Part shown: positions 1-8,503 of the stretch, one piece after another | Numbering within the stretch: the first letter of the stretch is position 1 | How the letters are laid out: every line of letters starts with the position of its first letter | Origin: Spirosoma radiotolerans | Lineage (GTDB): Bacteria; Bacteroidota; Bacteroidia; Cytophagales; Spirosomataceae | Length of the DNA stretch: 64,000 nt | Direction: 5' to 3' | Assembly (NCBI RefSeq): GCF_000974425.1 | Contig: NZ_CP010429.1 | Coordinates: forward strand, 6,278,501 to 6,342,500 | Made by a program: the position numbers and the translations under genes | Notes under the pieces: model-generated | Told to the model about the DNA's origin: nothing | The model's input: only the letters and a program-made list of their open reading frames with translations | Databases searched by the model: none

Positions 1-314
1 ACAATCGGGGTCTGCTCACCGACGAAGGTTTAGATGGAACAGTACTGGTTTCAGGGCGTTCCTTTCTGACATCAACCACCTTTAAAACGAATGAATCGAC
101 CAGCTTCTACGGCCAATACCAAACAGCATCTGTAACGGTAAACCTGATGAGTGTCGAGCAGACATATTACCGATTTCAGGAAGCGGTGATTCGTCAACGA
201 CGTGTGCGCAATAATCCTTTCGCTGAGCCCGTCTTAATTCCGAGCAACATCGAAGGAGGCCTGGGTTGCTTTGCTGGTTATAATAACGCAACCACTACTT
301 TTACTTTAAAATAA
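1..314 (+). CDS. DUF4249 family protein, C-terminal part (truncated by window edge)
   Basis: An open frame enters from the left edge and stops with TAA at 312-314; the coding frame begins at base 3. The visible 103 residues end in a stretch reading NPFAEPV followed by SNIEGGLGCFAGY. I recognise this as the conserved C-terminus of DUF4249 proteins, which are cell-envelope lipoproteins of Bacteroidetes usually encoded next to a TonB-dependent receptor. That receptor would lie to the left of the window. The function of DUF4249 is unknown. A strong hairpin starts on the stop codon, and the next gene converges on it. Confidence 0.8.
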   Translation, partial: NRGLLTDEGLDGTVLVSGRSFLTSTTFKTNESTSFYGQYQTASVTVNLMSVEQTYYRFQEAVIRQRRVRNNPFAEPVLIPSNIEGGLGCFAGYNNATTTFTLK

Positions 315-350
315 AACAGCCCCGATTTCCTGATGAAATCGGGGCTGTTT
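314..350. terminator. 16-bp perfect hairpin terminator between convergent genes
   Basis: Left arm 314-329 pairs perfectly with right arm 335-350 across a 5-base loop. The arms begin with AAA and end with TTT, so the stem can serve as an intrinsic terminator on both strands: for the DUF4249 gene from the left and for the DAHP synthase gene (which ends at 381) from the right. Confidence 0.85.
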
Positions 351-380
351 GTCAAAGCCAACTTACATCAGCCTACATTT

Positions 381-1484
381 CTATACGTCCTGCGTTGCGC
401 TGTGAATAATTTCAGTCTGTTTCCGAATTGACTCCATGTGGATGATTTTGTAGATTTCTTCCACCAATTCAGGGTACAGATTCAGCTTTTTACCCAGCTC
501 GGTACGCGTTTTCAGAATTTCCTTCCAGCGATCGGGTTGAAACAATGTAACATTATTATCCCGCTTGTATTCAGCCAGCCGTTCAACAAGCGCCATCCGG
601 GCACCCAGCATTTCGACAATCTGCCGATCAACGTTGTCGATGTTACGACGTGACTGTTCCATAAAGCTCTGGAACTCCAGGTTCTGCGACTCTACCTGCC
701 GAATTTGGAGGTGATCGAGCATGTCGCCAAAAGCAGCCGGTGTCAACTGCTGAGCGGCATCACTCCAAGCTTTATCGGGGTCAATGTGCGACTCAACAAT
801 CAGACCATCGTAGTTCAGGTCCATAGCCATCTGAGCCAACTCGTTCAGATAAGCCCGTTTTCCGGCCATGTGGCTCGGATCGCCGATGAGTGGCAACTGA
901 GGGAAGATCGACTTCAGTTCAATGGCCATCTGCCACATCGGTACGTTGCGGTACTTACTGGCTTCACCCGTGGCAAAGCCCCGGTGAATAGCCCCCAGTT
1001 TACTGATACCGGCTCCGGCGAGACGCTCGAATGCACCAACCCACAGGGCCAGATCAGGATTAACCGGGTTTTTTACCAATACAGGCACATCTACTCCGCG
1101 CAGGGCATCGGCAATTTCCTGTACGTTAAATGGATTTACCGTCGTACGGGCACCAACCCACAAAATATCAACACCATATTTCAGCGCGAGTTCGATGTGC
1201 TCGGGTGTAGCCACCTCAACCGCAAACGGCAGACCCGTTTCGGCTTTAGCGCGCTGAATCCAGGGTAAAGCGGCTTCGCCCATTCCCTCGAAACTACCCG
1301 GCCGGGTGCGGGGCTTCCATACGCCCGCACGAATGACGTGCACCGCGTTCAGTTCTTTCAACTGACGAGCGGTTTCTACTAATTGATCTTCGGTCTCTGC
1401 GCTGCAGGGCCCTGCAATGATCAGAGGTTTGCCATTGGTATCAATCCAAGATCCAAGCGGCTCTACGGTTAATTCTACTTTCAT
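381..1484 (-). CDS. Bifunctional 3-deoxy-7-phosphoheptulonate synthase / chorismate mutase type II
   Basis: A 367-residue fusion enzyme of aromatic amino acid synthesis. The N-terminal part (about residues 1-265) is a class I DAHP synthase/KDO8P synthase barrel with the GPCSAET motif near residues 25-31, and it condenses phosphoenolpyruvate with erythrose 4-phosphate. The C-terminal part (about 275-360) is an AroQ-type all-helical chorismate mutase, recognisable from the NIDNVDRQIVEML stretch and later basic residues, and it turns chorismate into prephenate. This fusion order is usual in Bacteroidetes, and the mutase part may also carry feedback control. The start is an ATG at 1482-1484. No other aromatic genes lie nearby. 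Confidence 0.93.
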   Translation of the reverse strand: MKVELTVEPLGSWIDTNGKPLIIAGPCSAETEDQLVETARQLKELNAVHVIRAGVWKPRTRPGSFEGMGEAALPWIQRAKAETGLPFAVEVATPEHIELALKYGVDILWVGARTTVNPFNVQEIADALRGVDVPVLVKNPVNPDLALWVGAFERLAGAGISKLGAIHRGFATGEASKYRNVPMWQMAIELKSIFPQLPLIGDPSHMAGKRAYLNELAQMAMDLNYDGLIVESHIDPDKAWSDAAQQLTPAAFGDMLDHLQIRQVESQNLEFQSFMEQSRRNIDNVDRQIVEMLGARMALVERLAEYKRDNNVTLFQPDRWKEILKTRTELGKKLNLYPELVEEIYKIIHMESIRKQTEIIHSATQDV

Positions 1485-1548
1485 ACTAAACGCTTAATCT
1501 AAGAGTAACAGGGCTACTCTATGGGGAACTTTCAATTTAATTTTATAG

Positions 1549-1556
1549 TATATTTG
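1549..1556 (+). promoter_or_regulatory. Possible -7 element (TATATTTG) for proline dehydrogenase
   Basis: The octamer fits the Bacteroidetes sigma-A core TAnnTTTG exactly. I see no clean TTG element 17-23 bases upstream, only a TTTC at a short spacing, so support is partial. It lies about 180 bases before the preferred start at 1737. Confidence 0.35.
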
Positions 1557-1736
1557 TAAGGGAATTGGCTGTTTTTCAAGCCGGTTCCTTCATTTGTCTA
1601 TAACCGTTTTTAGTTTGTCGAACCAAGCCGTGCTGGCATTTTAACCGATTGACCGAAATTTCGTTATATATTTCGGTCGTGTTAGCCGACACGCACTTAA
1701 GCTATGCTAGTAGCACCGCCCAAACGGAGCACTGAT

Positions 1737-2975
1737 ATGTCAAACCGAAGTAATTTAATGCCGGAGACTGTCCAGGGCCTTACAGACTTAAAGCCGAACA
1801 CACGCCCCTTATCATTTGAGGACACTTCGATTGCTTTTTCGTCCCAGTCGGATTTCAAACTCCGAAAGACCTACTGGTTATTTGCGTTGATGAATAAGGG
1901 ATGGCTGGTAAATTTAGGGACTTTTTTTATAAAGATCGCCCTACGTTTACGTCTCCCCATCAAATTCCTCATTAAAAACACGATTTTCGAACAATTTTGT
2001 GGGGGAGAGAGCATTCAGGATTCTGAAAAAACCATTCAGACCCTGCACAATGTTCATGTAGGAACGATCCTTGACTATTCCGTTGAGGGTGAGGAAACTG
2101 AAAAAAGTTTTGATGAAACAACGCTCGAAATTCTTCGTACCATCGAGCGCGCCAGCGAATCCAACGACATTCCATTTTCTGTATTTAAAGTGACCGGCAT
2201 TGCCTCTACTGAGCTGCTGGAAGCTATTCAGATCGGTGATTCACTGAAGAAAGACCAGAAAGCTGAATTTGACCGCGTCATGAAGCGCGTAGACACCATC
2301 TGTCAGCGAGCTCATGAACGTAATGTGCGGGTATTTATCGACGCTGAAGAGAGCTGGATACAAGATACGATCGACACATTAGCCTACGAGATGATGGATC
2401 GCTACAACCACGAGCGTCCCATCGTTTACAATACGTACCAGATGTATCGCTGGGAAAGTATGGCACACCTTCGTCGGGATACAGCCGAGGCCAAGGCTAA
2501 AGGCTACTACCTTGGCGTTAAGCTTGTGCGGGGTGCTTATCTGGAGAAAGAGCGGCTTCGGGCGCATGAAGAGGAATACCAGGACCCCATTCAGGCGACG
2601 AAAGAAGACACCGATATCGCATTCAACGAAGCCATTGACTTCTGCCTGCAGAACCTTGATATCATATCCATTTGTCTGGGCACGCACAATGAAGAAAGTT
2701 GTCAGTACTGTGTGCAGCACATGAGCCAAATGGGTATTGAGCCCACCGACAGGCATATTTACTTCGCACAATTGCTGGGTATGAGCGATAACATCTCGTA
2801 CAACCTCGCTAATGCGGGATACAACGTAGCCAAATACGTGCCCTATGGACCCGTTGAAGCCGTTATGCCTTATTTATTCCGTCGGGCCGATGAGAACAAG
2901 TCAATTGCTGGTCAGAGCAGCCGGGAATTTACGTTAGTGAGTAATGAATTGAAGCGCCGTAAGGGCTGTAAGTAA
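1737..2975 (+). CDS. Proline dehydrogenase
   Basis: A 412-residue flavoprotein oxidising proline to pyrroline-5-carboxylate and passing electrons to the quinone pool. The sequence shows the PRODH barrel with KLVRGAYLE (substrate/FAD region) and the C-terminal YLFRRADENKS motif whose arginines bind the proline carboxylate. I prefer the ATG at 1737 because GGAG lies 7 bases before it and the N-terminus then resembles the family; an upstream in-frame ATG at 1704 adds 11 residues. It is a single-function enzyme, not a PutA fusion, so a separate P5C dehydrogenase must be elsewhere. Signal peptidase II follows after 62 bases on the same strand. Confidence 0.92.
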   Translation: MSNRSNLMPETVQGLTDLKPNTRPLSFEDTSIAFSSQSDFKLRKTYWLFALMNKGWLVNLGTFFIKIALRLRLPIKFLIKNTIFEQFCGGESIQDSEKTIQTLHNVHVGTILDYSVEGEETEKSFDETTLEILRTIERASESNDIPFSVFKVTGIASTELLEAIQIGDSLKKDQKAEFDRVMKRVDTICQRAHERNVRVFIDAEESWIQDTIDTLAYEMMDRYNHERPIVYNTYQMYRWESMAHLRRDTAEAKAKGYYLGVKLVRGAYLEKERLRAHEEEYQDPIQATKEDTDIAFNEAIDFCLQNLDIISICLGTHNEESCQYCVQHMSQMGIEPTDRHIYFAQLLGMSDNISYNLANAGYNVAKYVPYGPVEAVMPYLFRRADENKSIAGQSSREFTLVSNELKRRKGCK

Positions 2976-3037
2976 CCGAGTATTCATAGACAGCAAGGCG
3001 CCGGTTGGTCGATCGGTACCTTGCTGTATTTTTTAAC

Positions 3038-3817
3038 ATGATTCAGAAAAGCCCCTATAAGTTTTTCCTGCTGACGCTACTGCTGATTGCACTCGATCAG
3101 GGCGTAAAGCTGGCGGTACATTTTTACATGGCACCCGGCTTTGCGGGGCAAATTAAAGTGGCTGGTGAGTGGCTCAAGCTTCACTATGTTCTGAATCCGG
3201 GAATGGCTTTTGGGATGCAACTGGGCCATGAATACGGGAAGCTTCTGCTTAGCATTTTCCGCTTATTTGCCATGGTCGGCATTGGGTATTATCTGATTAA
3301 CCTGGCGCACCGGGGCGCGCCAAATGGGTTGCTGTGGGCTATGGCCATGATTCTGGCCGGGGCCGTGGGCAATGTCATCGACAGCACGTTCTACGGTGTT
3401 TTTCTGAATAATGCGCCTTATGGCTCACCTACCCCCTGGTTTCATGGTCAGGTAATCGACATGATTTTTGTGGATGTCTGGGAGGGTTTCATTCCAGAAT
3501 GGGTACCAGTCTGGGGCGGCCAATATTATTCGACGCCTATTTTCAACGTCGCTGACTCCTGCATTTTTGTAGGCGTCTGTATCATTTTATTCTTCCAGCG
3601 CCGGTTTTTTGGTGAGCCGCCCATTGAAGATAGCCTTCTACCTATTACAGGCCCCGACGCGACGGAAGCCTCCGTCTTGCCGGCTTCCGAATTAGTCGAC
3701 GAAGAACAAACGCCAAAACCCGCTGATGAAGACCGGGAAACGCCAGCGGACGATAGTCAGCGGCCAACGCCGGAATCCGTTTGGCCCGAACCTGAAGAGC
3801 CCAAACGTTCTGAATAA
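3038..3817 (+). CDS. lspA: Lipoprotein signal peptidase (signal peptidase II)
   Basis: An inner-membrane aspartyl protease that removes signal peptides from lipoproteins after lipidation. The 259-residue product has four hydrophobic helices and the two catalytic aspartates in GNVIDSTFYG (about D115) and FNVADS (about D173). The segment between them is longer than in proteobacterial LspA, as is usual in Bacteroidetes. The last 65 or so residues form a soluble tail rich in Pro, Glu and Asp, unlike the core enzyme. ATG 3038 is chosen over a TTG at 3005, since the first membrane helix starts right after it. It may be cotranscribed with proline dehydrogenase. Confidence 0.93.
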   Translation: MIQKSPYKFFLLTLLLIALDQGVKLAVHFYMAPGFAGQIKVAGEWLKLHYVLNPGMAFGMQLGHEYGKLLLSIFRLFAMVGIGYYLINLAHRGAPNGLLWAMAMILAGAVGNVIDSTFYGVFLNNAPYGSPTPWFHGQVIDMIFVDVWEGFIPEWVPVWGGQYYSTPIFNVADSCIFVGVCIILFFQRRFFGEPPIEDSLLPITGPDATEASVLPASELVDEEQTPKPADEDRETPADDSQRPTPESVWPEPEEPKRSE

Positions 3818-3867
3818 TATAGTCAGGAAAAGCGATCTCCTGAACAATGCTTAAATCGAATAGAAAA

Positions 3868-3894
3868 GGGCAGCCTAATTTATTTAGGTTGCCC
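3868..3894 (+). terminator. Terminator hairpin after lspA
   Basis: Arms 3868-3878 and 3884-3894 pair over 11 positions with one G-U pair that is only a wobble on the plus strand, matching the direction of lspA. The right arm is followed by TTCACATTTT. Confidence 0.75.
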
Positions 3895-4016
3895 TTCACA
3901 TTTTATTCAGGCAGAGCGCCGAATTAGAATTACCAGAACGTTGACTAAGCTGAAACGTTGCTAATCAAGCGGCTATAGGTCCTAGCTTTGTCAACGCCTT
4001 GTGTTTACTTACTTAA

Positions 4017-4052
4017 GTCAGGTATGCAACCCACTTTGGTTGCATACCTGAC
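4017..4052. repeat. 15-bp perfect inverted repeat, 6-base loop
   Basis: Arms 4017-4031 and 4038-4052 are exact reverse complements around the loop CACTTT. No T-run follows on either side, so a simple intrinsic terminator is unlikely. It lies well away from both flanking genes. Confidence 0.7.
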
Positions 4053-4158
4053 GGCACGGATAAGGGGCGTTCTAAGCACGCTTCGGCAAACATCTCACCA
4101 CTAACCTAACGTGCCATATCCTACCTATTACTTCTAATTCCCTCGTCACATCACGATG

Positions 4159-4184
4159 CTCCCGTGTCTGTGAGGACACAGGAG
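4159..4184. repeat. Short hairpin with one mismatch
   Basis: CTCC and GTGTC on the left pair with GACAC and GGAG on the right around a 6-base loop, with a single C-A mismatch on the plus strand (a G-U pair on the minus strand). Confidence 0.5.
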
Positions 4185-4193
4185 ATAGCCGTT

Positions 4194-4279
4194 AAATAAT
4201 TTTCAGCTTTTCAAACGTAAAAAGGTCCGTCCCTGAATTGGAACGGACCTTTTTACGTTTGAAAAGCTGAAAATTATTT
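4194..4279. terminator. 37-bp perfect inverted repeat covering the ompA-type stop codon
   Basis: Left arm 4194-4230 is the exact reverse complement of right arm 4243-4279 with a 12-base loop. The right arm contains the stop codon and last lysine codon of the minus-strand lipoprotein gene ending at 4274. On the minus strand the stem is followed by ATTTAACGG rather than a long T-run. A perfect stem of this length is beyond a minimal terminator. Confidence 0.8.
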
Positions 4280-5158
4280 GCTTCCGCCTGCCTGACCACT
4301 CGACAACAAGTTGAAGAATTGATCCAGTTTTGGCGTAATAATAATTTCTGTACGACGGTTCTGCTGGCGTCCCACCGCAGTGCTATTATCATCTTTAGGG
4401 GCGAACTCTGACCGACCACCGGCCGTCAGGCGCTCAGGCGCAACAGCAAATTTAGATTGCAGCGTCCGAACAACAGAGGTAGCGCGTAAAGCACTCAAAT
4501 CCCAGTTATCCTTGATGGCGGCCGTCGAAATGGGGACAGCATCGGTGTGTCCTTCAACCAGAATGTCCAGGTCTTTGTGGTCATTTACCACTTTAGCTAC
4601 CTTGCCTAACACGACTTCAGCTTTTGGCGTAATGTCGTAGCTACCTGATTTAAACAGTAGTTTATCGGAGATCGAGACGTACACAACGCCTTTTTTCACT
4701 TCAACCTGAACATCTTGATCGTTGATATCGTCCAGCGACCGCTTTAGGCTCATTACCAGGGCCAGATTCAGGGAATCTTTCCGCTGGATGGTCGAGTTCA
4801 GGTTGTTGGTGTATTTGGTTTGCTCATTGAGGGTTTCCAGCGATTTTTTAATGCTTTCGGCGCCCGACTTACTCACAATAGACAAATCTGACATCCGGTC
4901 CAGGAGGTTTGTATTTGTCTTTTTAAGATAATCTACCTGAGCTTGTAAATCGCTCACTTGTTTGTCTTTCCCCTGCAAATCGGTGTCTTTCGCCGATAGT
5001 TGTGTACGGAGGGTGGCTGTACGTTGATCGCAGTCATTCAGGGAAGCAACAGCTTTGTCGCGTGCATCCTGCAACGCTTTAATTTCGGCCATGCGCTTCT
5101 TGCTATTACAGGAGGCTAACATTGCTACGGCCGCAAAAAGAATCAATACTCGTTTCAT
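4274..5158 (-). CDS. OmpA/MotB-domain lipoprotein with coiled coil
   Basis: A 294-residue envelope protein. The N-terminus is a lipoprotein signal ending in LASC (Cys about residue 17). A heptad-rich coiled coil runs from about 20 to 150. The C-terminal 120 residues are an OmpA-like peptidoglycan-binding domain with LVEGHTDAVPIS, NWDLSALRA and GRQQNRRTEI, which include the aspartate and arginine expected to hold diaminopimelate. It most likely anchors the outer membrane to peptidoglycan. The ATG at 5158 is the only start that leaves the lipobox in place. It stands alone, with a possible -7 element at 5231. Confidence 0.88.
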   Translation of the reverse strand: MKRVLILFAAVAMLASCNSKKRMAEIKALQDARDKAVASLNDCDQRTATLRTQLSAKDTDLQGKDKQVSDLQAQVDYLKKTNTNLLDRMSDLSIVSKSGAESIKKSLETLNEQTKYTNNLNSTIQRKDSLNLALVMSLKRSLDDINDQDVQVEVKKGVVYVSISDKLLFKSGSYDITPKAEVVLGKVAKVVNDHKDLDILVEGHTDAVPISTAAIKDNWDLSALRATSVVRTLQSKFAVAPERLTAGGRSEFAPKDDNSTAVGRQQNRRTEIIITPKLDQFFNLLSSGQAGGSK

Positions 5159-5230
5159 AGTACTGGAGGAGTTAACGAAAAGTTAGGTTTAAATGATAAA
5201 TGCTGAGAATGAACGGCACTAATCGTTACA

Positions 5231-5238
5231 CAAAAGTA
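5231..5238 (-). promoter_or_regulatory. Possible -7 element (TACTTTTG on minus strand) for the OmpA-type lipoprotein gene
   Basis: CAAAAGTA on the plus strand reads TACTTTTG on the minus strand, fitting TAnnTTTG. The -33 TTG at the normal spacing is missing; the nearest CAA is only 12 bases away. The same octamer occurs before the DUF2795 gene and the act operon, where the upstream element is present. Confidence 0.4.
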
Positions 5239-5413
5239 ACGCATTCCAATCAATCGTCTTTATATCATTTTAATCTAAAACCATTCTGGCTATATAATTT
5301 CCTTATCTACTACTCAATTTTTCAAAAACTGTTTATTGTCTGCTTCTGTACCAGGAATCGAATCGGTAGTTTAGCGCACTTCTGCGCTTATTAAAACGAC
5401 TCATTATTGTACC

Positions 5414-6535
5414 ATGAACAAACTAGTAGTAGGCATTCTGGCCAGTATAAGCCTGGCAGCACAAGCCCAATCGGGTAACGAAATTATGTACGTCGGCACC
5501 TATTCACTGCGAGGCAGCGAAGGTATTTACGTATTTACGTTTGACCGCAAAACGGGTTCTATGCAGCCGGTTCAGGCTGTTTCAAATGCCAAAAGTCCTT
5601 CATTTCTCGCCATTCATCCTACGGGTAAGTACCTCTATTCCGTAAACGAAGGAGCTGACAAACTGGGTGGAGTCAGTTCGTATGCGATTGATAAAGCAAC
5701 CGGCAAACTCCAGTTTATAAACGGCCAGTCTTCACTTGGTGCCGGTCCCTGTCATGTCAGTGTCGACCAGACGGGCAAAACTGCTTTTGTTTCCAACTAT
5801 GGCGGTGGCAGTCTGGCCGTGTTGCCGATCAATACTGATGGTAGTCTGGCAGCACCCACCGATAGCGTTCAGGATGCCGGAACCGGACCCAATGCGCAAC
5901 GCCAGGACAAAGCTCATGTGCACTCAGCAACGCTTGCGCCCGATAACCGCTTTGTGTACGTAGCTGACCTGACAACCGATAAGCTGAACATCTTCGATAT
6001 AGATACCAAAACAAGTACGATAAAACCAGCTGCCACGCCATACGTAACGGTGAAACCTGGTTCCGGTCCGCGTCATTTCACCTTTCACCCAAATGGAAAG
6101 TACGCTTACCTGGTTGAAGAGCTGACCTCAACGGTAGCGGTATTCGCCAGAAATGCGAAAACTGGTGCCTTAACTCTGATGGATGATAATGTAAAAGCGC
6201 TCCCTGAAGGTTTCAGTGGCCAGAATACAAGCGCTGATATTCACGTTGACCCATCAGGCAAGTTTCTCTACCACTCCAATCGGGGCGCGAATACGCTGGC
6301 TATCTTCGCTATTGGAGCCGACGGTCGACTTACGAAAGTGGGGGACCAGCCAACGGAAGGAAAAACGCCCCGTAACTTTCTGATCGATCCAAAAGGCGAT
6401 TTTGTTTTTGTGGCAAATCAGGATACGGATAACATTACGATCTTTAAACGGGACCAAAAAACCGGAAAACTGACCTTCACGGGTCAATCGGTGAAGGTTC
6501 CAGCGCCGGTGTGTGTGCTCATGGCGGGCAATTAA
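5414..6535 (+). CDS. Lactonase family protein (7-bladed propeller, 6-phosphogluconolactonase-like), exported
   Basis: A 373-residue protein with a signal peptide (MNKLVVGILASISLAAQAQ) and repeated blade motifs such as SPSFLAIHPTGKYLY and SGPRHFTFHPNGKYAYL, typical of the PF10282 lactonase family. Cytoplasmic members open 6-phosphogluconolactone in the pentose phosphate pathway, but this one is predicted periplasmic, so a free sugar lactone is a likelier substrate than a phosphorylated one; that is inference. It is followed after 75 bases by a DUF1080 gene on the same strand, and the two may be cotranscribed. Confidence 0.88.
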   Translation: MNKLVVGILASISLAAQAQSGNEIMYVGTYSLRGSEGIYVFTFDRKTGSMQPVQAVSNAKSPSFLAIHPTGKYLYSVNEGADKLGGVSSYAIDKATGKLQFINGQSSLGAGPCHVSVDQTGKTAFVSNYGGGSLAVLPINTDGSLAAPTDSVQDAGTGPNAQRQDKAHVHSATLAPDNRFVYVADLTTDKLNIFDIDTKTSTIKPAATPYVTVKPGSGPRHFTFHPNGKYAYLVEELTSTVAVFARNAKTGALTLMDDNVKALPEGFSGQNTSADIHVDPSGKFLYHSNRGANTLAIFAIGADGRLTKVGDQPTEGKTPRNFLIDPKGDFVFVANQDTDNITIFKRDQKTGKLTFTGQSVKVPAPVCVLMAGN

Positions 6536-6610
6536 CATTTTTGCCATAACGAATAACACACTAATTTGCCCCGTGTATTCTTTACGATTAATTCACAAAC
6601 CCAATACTCA

Positions 6611-7207
6611 ATGAAATACTGCATTGCAATTTGCCTCGTCATGGCGGCCTTTGCCTTCACGATACCCATGAAAACGATTAAGCTCTTCAACGGTAAGGAC
6701 CTGACTGGCTGGAAAATTTATGGCACCGAAAAATGGTACGTCGAAAACGGTGAACTCATTTGTGAAAGCGGCCCGGACAAAAAATATGGCTACCTGGCAA
6801 CCGAGAAACACTACAAAAATTTTGATCTCTCGCTGGAATTTAAACAGGAAGCGAATGGAAACAGTGGTGTGTTTTTCCGCTCTACCATCGAAGGCACCAA
6901 AGTGAGCGGCTGGCAGGTAGAAGTAGCCCCGCCTAACCACGATACAGGTGGTATCTACGAATCCTACGGCCGGAACTGGCTTGTGCAGATTCCCGACGAA
7001 AAAGAAAACATCCTGAAACCTACCGAGTGGAACAAGCTTCGCATTCGGGTAGAGGGCGATCATGTTCAAACGTTCCTGAATGGCACACAAATGGTCGATC
7101 TGACCGATGAGAAAATTGGCAAAGGCGAAGGCTCCGTGGCGCTACAAATTCATGATGGTGGCGGCATTAAAGTCCGCTGGAAGAATTTCAAACTGCAGGA
7201 ATTGTAA
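6611..7207 (+). CDS. DUF1080 (3-keto-disaccharide hydrolase-type) protein, exported
   Basis: A 198-residue exported protein with a short hydrophobic leader and the DUF1080 opening KLFNGKDLTGWKIYG, followed by GVFFRS and the C-terminal IKVRWKNFKL strand. The family (PF06439) has a lectin-like jelly-roll fold and includes enzymes hydrolysing 3-keto-glycosides. ATG 6611 is preferred over 6566 because it starts the signal peptide directly. A second DUF1080 gene lies at 8504, and two sugar-lactonase-like propellers flank the pair. The 3' end runs into a long hairpin shared with the convergent gene. Confidence 0.85.
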   Translation: MKYCIAICLVMAAFAFTIPMKTIKLFNGKDLTGWKIYGTEKWYVENGELICESGPDKKYGYLATEKHYKNFDLSLEFKQEANGNSGVFFRSTIEGTKVSGWQVEVAPPNHDTGGIYESYGRNWLVQIPDEKENILKPTEWNKLRIRVEGDHVQTFLNGTQMVDLTDEKIGKGEGSVALQIHDGGGIKVRWKNFKLQEL

Positions 7208-7208
7208 G

Positions 7209-7267
7209 AGTAATATAGTGGTTCGGCATTCCGGCCCCTGGTCGAAATGCCGAACCACTATATTACT
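7209..7267. terminator. Long bidirectional hairpin containing a stop codon
   Basis: Arms 7209-7230 and 7246-7267 are a perfect 22-bp stem, extended inward to 7235/7241 with two imperfect pairs. One of these is a G-U wobble on the plus strand and the other on the minus strand, as expected for a terminator used by both convergent genes. The right arm includes the stop codon (7263-7265) of the minus-strand gene. Confidence 0.8.
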
Positions 7268-8366
7268 TGGTTAGATCGATGTATGACATCGTATGAACAT
7301 CGTCGGCTTTGGTGTTCACAAACTTCTTTTCGGGTTTATCGTAGTCGGTGATGAATAGCCGATTTCCCTTCAGCAAAACTTCGGCCGGCTGGTCAATTCG
7401 CCCGTCTTTCCCATCGGTGTCGCCGTTCTGAACCACAGTAGCCACTTTACCGTCGGGTAAAACACGCATGATGGCGTTCATGCGTGAGTTACAGAGGTAG
7501 ATGACATCCGTCTTGCGGTCAATAATTAACCCATCGACACAGGAAATTTCCTGGCTCACATTGACGACTTCTTTGGATGCCAGCTTCCCGTCGGGCTTGA
7601 GCGTTAGTTTGTAAAGTGTCCCGTCGCCAAAGGTGCCGGTAAACAGATTCCCCTTACTATCATAATCCAACCCATCGACACCGTTGTCGACGCCGGTTTC
7701 GTTGACCGTTGTGGTGAACGTTGCCAGCACGTGCGGATCCAGCGTTTTAGGTTTCAGGGTAACAATTCCCTTGTTCAGTTCATCGAGTGTAAAGTGAAAA
7801 ACGGCGCTCCCTTTGTCATTATCGGGCATGTCCCACTGGCTATCGGTCACATAAATGGTGTTTCCCTTCCAGACAACAGCATTCGATAAGCCAAAGCCCG
7901 TCACAACGGGTTCAACGCCAACGGCTTTCCCATCTTTGATTCGAACCCGCATCAGTCGGGATTTGTAATTTTTATCATTTTCGTACTGGTTATCGGCATA
8001 ATAAAGATGACCATCGGGCCCGAAAGCCAAATCCATGGGGCAGGCATGTTTTGTATCCGGGTGCGCAGGAAGACTCGTAAAGAGCTGCACTGAATCAGCA
8101 GCAAATTTCACCAGAACACCAGGGTAGCTGTTATCAGCCAGATTCGGAACAGATAAGTAAACGGACCCGTCAGGTGCTAGTGCCATCCCATCGGGAGTGT
8201 TGTATTTGGCAGGAAGTGTATAAAGCAATTTGGGATCCCCAACCGTTGAGACCGTTTCTTTAGCACTGTCGAGGTTACCCGTATCGACGCCTTTGGCATT
8301 TTCTTTCTTCTGGCAACCGGTTGCTAAGCTGAGACCAAGTAGAATAGCAATAATTGACTGTTTCAT
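7263..8366 (-). CDS. SMP-30/gluconolactonase-like beta-propeller lipoprotein
   Basis: A 367-residue protein with a lipoprotein signal ending in ATGC (Cys about residue 18) and repeated propeller motifs such as PDGMALAPDGSVYLS, MDLAFGPDGHLYYAD and GVDGLDYDSKGNLF. These resemble SMP-30/gluconolactonase proteins, which bind a metal and open sugar lactones, and also NHL-repeat proteins that only bind partners. I cannot assign the metal ligands with certainty, so catalytic activity is inferred. It sits between two DUF1080 genes that face it from the other strand. Confidence 0.75.
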   Translation of the reverse strand: MKQSIIAILLGLSLATGCQKKENAKGVDTGNLDSAKETVSTVGDPKLLYTLPAKYNTPDGMALAPDGSVYLSVPNLADNSYPGVLVKFAADSVQLFTSLPAHPDTKHACPMDLAFGPDGHLYYADNQYENDKNYKSRLMRVRIKDGKAVGVEPVVTGFGLSNAVVWKGNTIYVTDSQWDMPDNDKGSAVFHFTLDELNKGIVTLKPKTLDPHVLATFTTTVNETGVDNGVDGLDYDSKGNLFTGTFGDGTLYKLTLKPDGKLASKEVVNVSQEISCVDGLIIDRKTDVIYLCNSRMNAIMRVLPDGKVATVVQNGDTDGKDGRIDQPAEVLLKGNRLFITDYDKPEKKFVNTKADDVHTMSYIDLTK

Positions 8367-8503
8367 GATTTTATGTCGAGTATGTATATCTCGTCATAAA
8401 CCCAACGTTCGCTTAAAAGTTGGAATGCTTAGTGATCAGCCCGGAACGTAAATAAACCTATACCCTCGTGTCCAGAAAAATCTCTTACTTAAACGTTATC
8501 TCA

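Larger units (their letters stand above)
3895..4193. other. Gene-free interval with two hairpins
   Basis: No convincing reading frame lies in this roughly 300-base stretch between lspA and the OmpA-type lipoprotein gene. It holds two inverted repeats (4017-4052 and 4159-4184) described separately. Otherwise I see nothing I can name; it could be a degraded repeat or carry a small RNA, but the sequence gives no direct support for either. Confidence 0.5.

Noticed and set aside
705..1268. A 187-codon open frame on the plus strand inside the DAHP synthase gene
   Set aside because: It is antisense to a clear enzyme gene, has no recognisable domain and follows from codon bias of the real frame.
4017..4052. 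The 15-bp inverted repeat as an intrinsic terminator
   Set aside because: No T-run on either side and too far from both genes; kept only as a repeat.
5200..5394. A 64-residue frame upstream of the lactonase gene
   Set aside because: AT-rich, no ribosome site, no similarity that I recognise, and it lies over the promoter region of the OmpA-type gene.
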